This document shows, one piece after another, positions 59,399 through 64,000 of a stretch of DNA of 64,000 nucleotides. Numbering within the stretch: position 1 is the first letter of the stretch; each line of letters begins with the position of its first letter. The DNA is from Hansfordia pulvinata (lineage: Eukaryota > Ascomycota > Sordariomycetes > Xylariales). Under the pieces are notes generated by a model. That model did no database searches. It saw nothing but the letters and a program-made list of their open reading frames with translations, and was not told where the DNA came from. The translations under genes were made by a program, and so were the position numbers. The stretch is from assembly GCA_006538405.1 (NCBI GenBank), contig BJKQ01000012.1, positions 1,213,001 to 1,277,000 on the forward strand. The letters run 5' to 3'.

Positions 59399-61204
59399 AA
59401 AGCGCAGGACGTGAGTTCCGAAAGGCGCGTGTAAGTGGTGGTAATCTTATTGTACGATCTTGTCGACGGGCGCCGGGGTGCGGCCCTTGTTTATCTGTAG
59501 AACGGAGTTTTGATAGGGTTTGAATTGACTTGGCACCGTGTACGCCTGCATCATGTCTGAATGAAGCCTCGGAAGTGAAATGTAGATGAGGCAGCTGGGA
59601 AGCAGCAGGCCGCGAGTATTTATCCGCATGGCATTCGACTCTCCTGCAACTTGGCATCGAGGTGAATCAGACAAGACCTGTTGGAGGGCCGCAAGTCCGA
59701 CACGGGACCCTCGCGGGCGAAAGGGAAGACCGGCGGCCGCCCGAAATTGCCGCGCCCCCCCTTACGATGAGACGGCACAGGGCCATGTCTCGGGGATTTC
59801 GCCCAGAAGTGGCCTGGTGACAACGTCGTCCCAGAGCCGCCTGCTCGGGCGTGTCGGGGTAGAACGATAAGCACGGAACACGGGACGGTGTTTGACGCGC
59901 CTAGCTGAGTGGTGACTGTCTTGGTGGCAGACTCAGCCAGACAGAGCGCCAGCAGGTGACGTGGGACAAGCCGCAACCGACGCACATCCAGTGTTGATTC
60001 TCCCTCGGAGGACTCCGGTCCCATAAGAGCCGAGTCATTTGAAGCTTGCCAGTGCAGGGTTGACGGAAGGGCCCTGTTGAGGGCTGGCACGGCCCACGAC
60101 AATTGTGCTAGCGTCGCGCCCGGTTCCAGATGGTGCATGTGGTCCCCAATGTCTTGAGATGATTGATGTGGCGTTCACTAAAGAGTCCAAAGTCGGTGGA
60201 ATGCGCATTGCAGCAGCGGTAGCCTTGTTGTGCTTGCTCCCTGATGCCGACCACCAGAGCTCGCAAGGGTGGTTCTGGCCAGGTCGCGTGTGCGCCAATG
60301 AGGCGGCTGCCATATTCTTCAAATCTTTCATGTCACTGGTCGTCCATCAGAAGAGCGCCGAGGCTCGCGTCCAGGTCGGTCTATGGAGGGGTCGACTATC
60401 CGCAGGAGTCGTCCAAGGGGCGCGCCGGGTCTTACTCCCAATGCCAGCGGCCCATAATATTGACAGAGTCGGGGACGCGCTTGAATGTCGGTTTAATCCA
60501 TCTGCTTTCCCACTGCGGGTGTGAAATTGGCATTCTTCGAGCCGGTCTGTTTGACGTGAGGCTCCTGGGTGTATTGGCCAAGGTTGTGAAAGAGGGCAAG
60601 AAAGGGCCCGAAGTCGCGGATGGCGCACCCACGATTGTCAATGGCAATATTGACGTTGGGCCGGGGAGGGTTAGCCACAGTGCAGAGAGCAGCAAGCCCC
60701 GCACTGGCGACTGGCGCCTGTTCTGCCGGTCTGCCTCACTGTGCCGGTGCTGCCGTGCTGTCAAGAGCGCGTTCCTGGAGGCCCACGTACCTTTCCTTGT
60801 CCCACGCGCACTGTGCCCGGACAAAGCCGCCGCACCTGCCCTCCGCTCTCCACCGCCGCCGCCCCAGCTTGAGAAGGCGCGACGAGACTCATAGGGTACC
60901 TACGTAACCACCCCAGCTTCGCCCCTACCAAGTCGCCCTTACGCCTCGGCATTGGATTGGGTATCTCGACTACCTCAATTCACGCCCTAACACACTTCGC
61001 CGGCAAATCGTCGCCCTCTCGGCTGCAAGGCTCCTCACAGCCTGTTTGCCCTGGTCCGCCACGACACACGGCTCATGATCACGGCCCCCTGCTCGACTCC
61101 TGTCCCTCACCAACACGCCCACCGCCCCGACCCCGACCCCGATTCCGACCGCCCCCCGTCGCCATGAGCTGATCTGGCTGCCACCACACACAAGTACCTC
61201 CACC
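59399..61204. other. Intergenic region between the HMG-box gene and p150Glued
   Basis: No supported gene. Minus-strand frames at 60432-60824 and 60493-60678 are the least random-looking, but have no family match. The last 250 bp before 61205 are C-rich and TATA-less, consistent with the p150Glued leader. Confidence 0.45.
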
Positions 61205-64000
61205 ATGGCTGAACCTGCCGTCGGCCAGACCATCCAGCTCTCAGACGGCCGAAAGGCCGTCGTCCGCTTTGTCGGCGAGACGCACTTTGCCCCCGGCGAC
61301 TGGGTCGGCATCGAGCTCGAAGATGACTCGGGCAAGAACGATGGCTCCGTCAAAGGCGAGCGCTACTTTGACTGCGACCAGGGTCGTGGCATGTTTGTAC
61401 GGCCTACCACGATGACCGTCATCCAGGCTGCGCCGCCCCCCAAGCCTGCTGCTGCTCCGCGTCGAACCTCCAAGGTCGGCCTCCCCGGCCCGGCTGGCGT
61501 TGCGGCTGCCGGCGTGCGCAGGCCCAGTTCCATGAACGACCCGTCCATGGCTAAGCGGATGAGCATGAACGCTCCCAGTCCCAGTCCTGTTCCCCGGCCC
61601 TCGAGGCCCTCAAGCATAGTCAGGGTGAGTACAGCGTCACAACATCGGCTTCAAGCACATCTGTCCCAAGCACATCTGTCCGAGCACATCTGCTCGTCCT
61701 TGCTGACTCAGTACAGTCCCCTACGAAATCCCCCACCAAGCAGCTAGCGTCTACTGCTACATCAAGTGCCGCCACTTCCCGCACAGGAACCCCCTCGACT
61801 ACGAACCCTCGCGTGACCTCGGCTGCTGCCCCCAAGGCTCGCCCGTCGATTGGCGGTGCCCGGACCTCCATGGGTCCGCCTGCGGTACCTGCCACGAGAA
61901 CCGCAAGACCGTCCACAACCACAACCAGAACAAGCACGGCGACACGAGGAGGGGCTTCGAGACTTTCTGGAATCGGCGTCGGCCGTGGAGGGGCTCGCCC
62001 ATCTGCCGGTAGGATCCAGTCGGGCGATTCTCTGTCCGGCAACGAGGGCAACAGGTCTGGTGTTGAGTCGCCTCTTAAGAGCGATGGCGAGCAGACTTCC
62101 AGCCCGGTTCGCTCCAGGACCAATGCGCTCGAGAAGCTCACCTCGAAAGGGCCCGCCTCGGCTGGATCCAGGGCGTCTGCCACAACGCGAGCGGCGCCGG
62201 GCTCCGCGAGCGCAGGCGCGACGCGTCCAGGCGCCAGCAACGCTGTCAGCAGAGAGAACGCGGACCTCAAAACCAAACTCAACGTGCTGGAAAGGAAGAG
62301 GGCGGAAGACAAGGACAAGATGAAAGAGTTGGAGAAGTTCCAGGAACAGCGCGACAAGTTTGAGAGCATCAACAAGAAGATTGAAGCCAAATTCCAGGCC
62401 GCTGCCCAGGAGAACTCCAGCCTGCGGAAACAGCTGAAGGACGCCGAGGAAAGCCTCGAGCAGATCGAAGCTCTCCAGGCTGAGCACGAGTCGGTCATGG
62501 AGCTGGCAACCTTGGATCGTGAAATGGCCGAAGAAACCGCAGAAGTGGCCAAGATGGAGCTCCAGGCCCTGAAGGACAAGGCCGAAGAGATGGAGTTGGA
62601 GCTGGAGATCTTGCGCGAGGAGAACTCTGAATTCTCCAAGGGCATCACACCCGAGGAAAAGTCCAGCGCAGGCTGGCTACAGATGGAGCGAAATAACGAG
62701 CGTCTTCGGGACGCACTGATCAGACTGCGTGACATTACGTCACAGCAAGACGAGGAGCAGAAGGGGCAGATCAAAGAGCTCCAGGAGGACCTGCTCGAGT
62801 TCGACGCGGTTCAGGAACAGTACGACATTGCCAAGGAGAAACTGCTCGAAGCCGAGACCCGCGCCGAGGACCTCCGGATGCAGCTTGACGATGCCCTGGG
62901 GGCGGAGTCCATGATCGAGGCGCTCAGCTACGAGAAGCTGGCGCAGACCGAGCAGATCAACGAGCTCAAGGCCATCATTGACGATCTCGAAGACCTCAAG
63001 GAAATCAACGACGAGTTGGAGGCCAACCACGTGCAAAACGAGAAGGAAATGCAGCAGGACCTCGACTTCAAGGACAGCGTCATTACCGAACAGGCCCGAA
63101 GGGCTGGCCAACAAGAAGAGGCAGTCGAGGATCTGGAGTACACCCTCTCTCGCTTCCGAGAACTGGTCAGCAATCTGCAGACCGACTTGGAGGACATGCG
63201 CGCCTCTCATGCGGTCAACGAAGCCGAATCAGAACAGCTCAACAGCAAATCAAGAGCCATGATGGACCTCAACCAGAAGCTGCAGATTTCCGCGGTCAAG
63301 ACGCAGATCAAGACAATCGACCTGGAGCTGCAGCGCATGGATGCTCAAGAGGCCCAGCAGCACCTGCAAATCGTCAAGCTGTTCCTGCCCGAGAGCTACA
63401 GCACCGACAGAGACTCGGTTCTGGCTCTTCTGCGTTTCAGCCGCTTGTCATTCAAATCCAACTTGCTGCACGGCTTCGTCAAAGACAGAGTCAACGGCCA
63501 ACCTCATCCCGGCCACGAGGACGACATGTTCGCTGGGTGTGACGCACTTGACAAGCTTACTTGGGTGTCGTCCATGTGCGACCGTTTCGTGAATGCCATC
63601 AGCCACTGCTCTTTGGAGCAGTTCTCCAAGTTCGAGGGCGCTCTGTACGAGCTTGAACCCGTGGAGAGGGCGCTGAATGGATGGATCGATGGTCTGCGTC
63701 GAGATGAGCTCAAGGAAAAGCAATGTGCTAGCGAGCTGCAACGCACAATCGCCTTGATGAGCCATCTCGCCGAGGTGCATATCAGCGAAGGTCTGGAGAG
63801 CTTTGCAGACGAGGTGCAGATGAAGACAGTTCTGATGCAAAGCCACCTCGAATCGGCGGCAACGAGTTATGGAGTTGTCAAGGACATGGTACAGCGTGTT
63901 GTGCCCACTCCTGAAGACGAAGATGAGGTGGCGCAGCACTTTGCGAAGAAGGTGGAGACGGTCGTCAGCCAAACCCGCAGCGCCAAGGTGATTGTTTCCA
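61205..64000 (+). CDS. ro-3: Dynactin large subunit p150Glued (partial, runs off the right edge)
   Basis: Microtubule-binding arm of dynactin, the cofactor of cytoplasmic dynein; Neurospora ro-3 and yeast NIP100 are the counterparts. Exons in view: 61205-61624 and 61717 to beyond 64000; the 92-bp intron has GTGAGT, a CTGAC branch and CAG, phase 0. The N-terminal CAP-Gly domain (residues ~7-75) shows GRKAVVRFVGETHFAPGDWV, GIELEDDSGKNDGSV and YFDCDQGRGMFVRP; the usual GKNDG is complete. Next comes a basic Ser/Thr/Pro/Ala-rich linker (~80-350) with SPTKSPTK and many Arg, then a long coiled coil beginning near residue 350 (ENADLKTKLNVLERKRAEDK) that runs with heptad Leu/Glu/Lys patterns through most of the remainder. 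About 901 codons are visible without a stop; family members are about 1,250-1,350 aa, so roughly the C-terminal third is missing only because the window ends. Confidence 0.95.

Overview
The window is nuclear DNA of a filamentous ascomycete (Pezizomycotina, most likely Sordariomycetes). Evidence: GC-rich coding sequence; introns of mostly 59-157 bp with GTANGT-type donors and CTAAC/CTGAC branch sites; a DASH-complex gene; single-copy orthologues of fungal housekeeping genes; a fungal-type P450; and a relic of a NACHT/STAND (NLR-like) gene. No CRISPR, operon, intact transposon, rRNA or convincing tRNA was seen. The species cannot be named from the sequence alone.

Layout. 0-8 kb is accessory: a small secreted six-cysteine protein (minus), a six-exon cytochrome P450 (plus) and a broken NACHT-type gene (plus). 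8.6-14.5 kb holds three minus-strand genes: DASH subunit DAD3, a CorA-like two-helix membrane protein, and an HtrL/YibB-like putative glycosyltransferase with a signal anchor. 17.9-19.9 kb is a SOK1/T-complex-11 family protein (minus). From about 20 to 37.7 kb no conserved gene is recognisable; this GC-rich stretch is full of microsatellites, pentamer and hexamer arrays, long poly-G/C tracts and two dispersed short palindrome-like motifs. 37.7-39.6 kb is a divergent pair of tiny housekeeping genes, the secretory-pathway protein Kish (ksh1, minus) and TFIID subunit TAF13 (plus). 43.1-45.0 kb is a multi-pass EamA/DMT transporter and 46.2-47.8 kb is the AAA+ ATPase RVB1. A 7.5-kb repeat-rich gap precedes a large HMG-box (MATA_HMG type) regulator at 55.3-59.4 kb. 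The window ends inside the p150Glued subunit of dynactin (61.2 kb onward).

The genes do not form one pathway. They are mostly independent housekeeping functions: kinetochore (DAD3), transcription (TAF13, HMG), chromatin remodelling (RVB1), secretion (Kish) and dynein transport (p150Glued), with an accessory left end.

The most notable pattern is that three otherwise well-preserved genes (P450, SOK1 family, HMG box) each lose frame once, always in a way explained by one missing C on the coding strand in a C-run. A hidden frame excursion in HMG exon 1 fits further missing C's, and the transporter N-terminus shows a shift in the same direction that an intron could also explain. This points to homopolymer consensus errors rather than several independent pseudogenes. 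I did not find a convincing new biological system; the unusual items are the 17-kb gene-poor block, its dispersed TACGAGTA-type motif and the NACHT relic.
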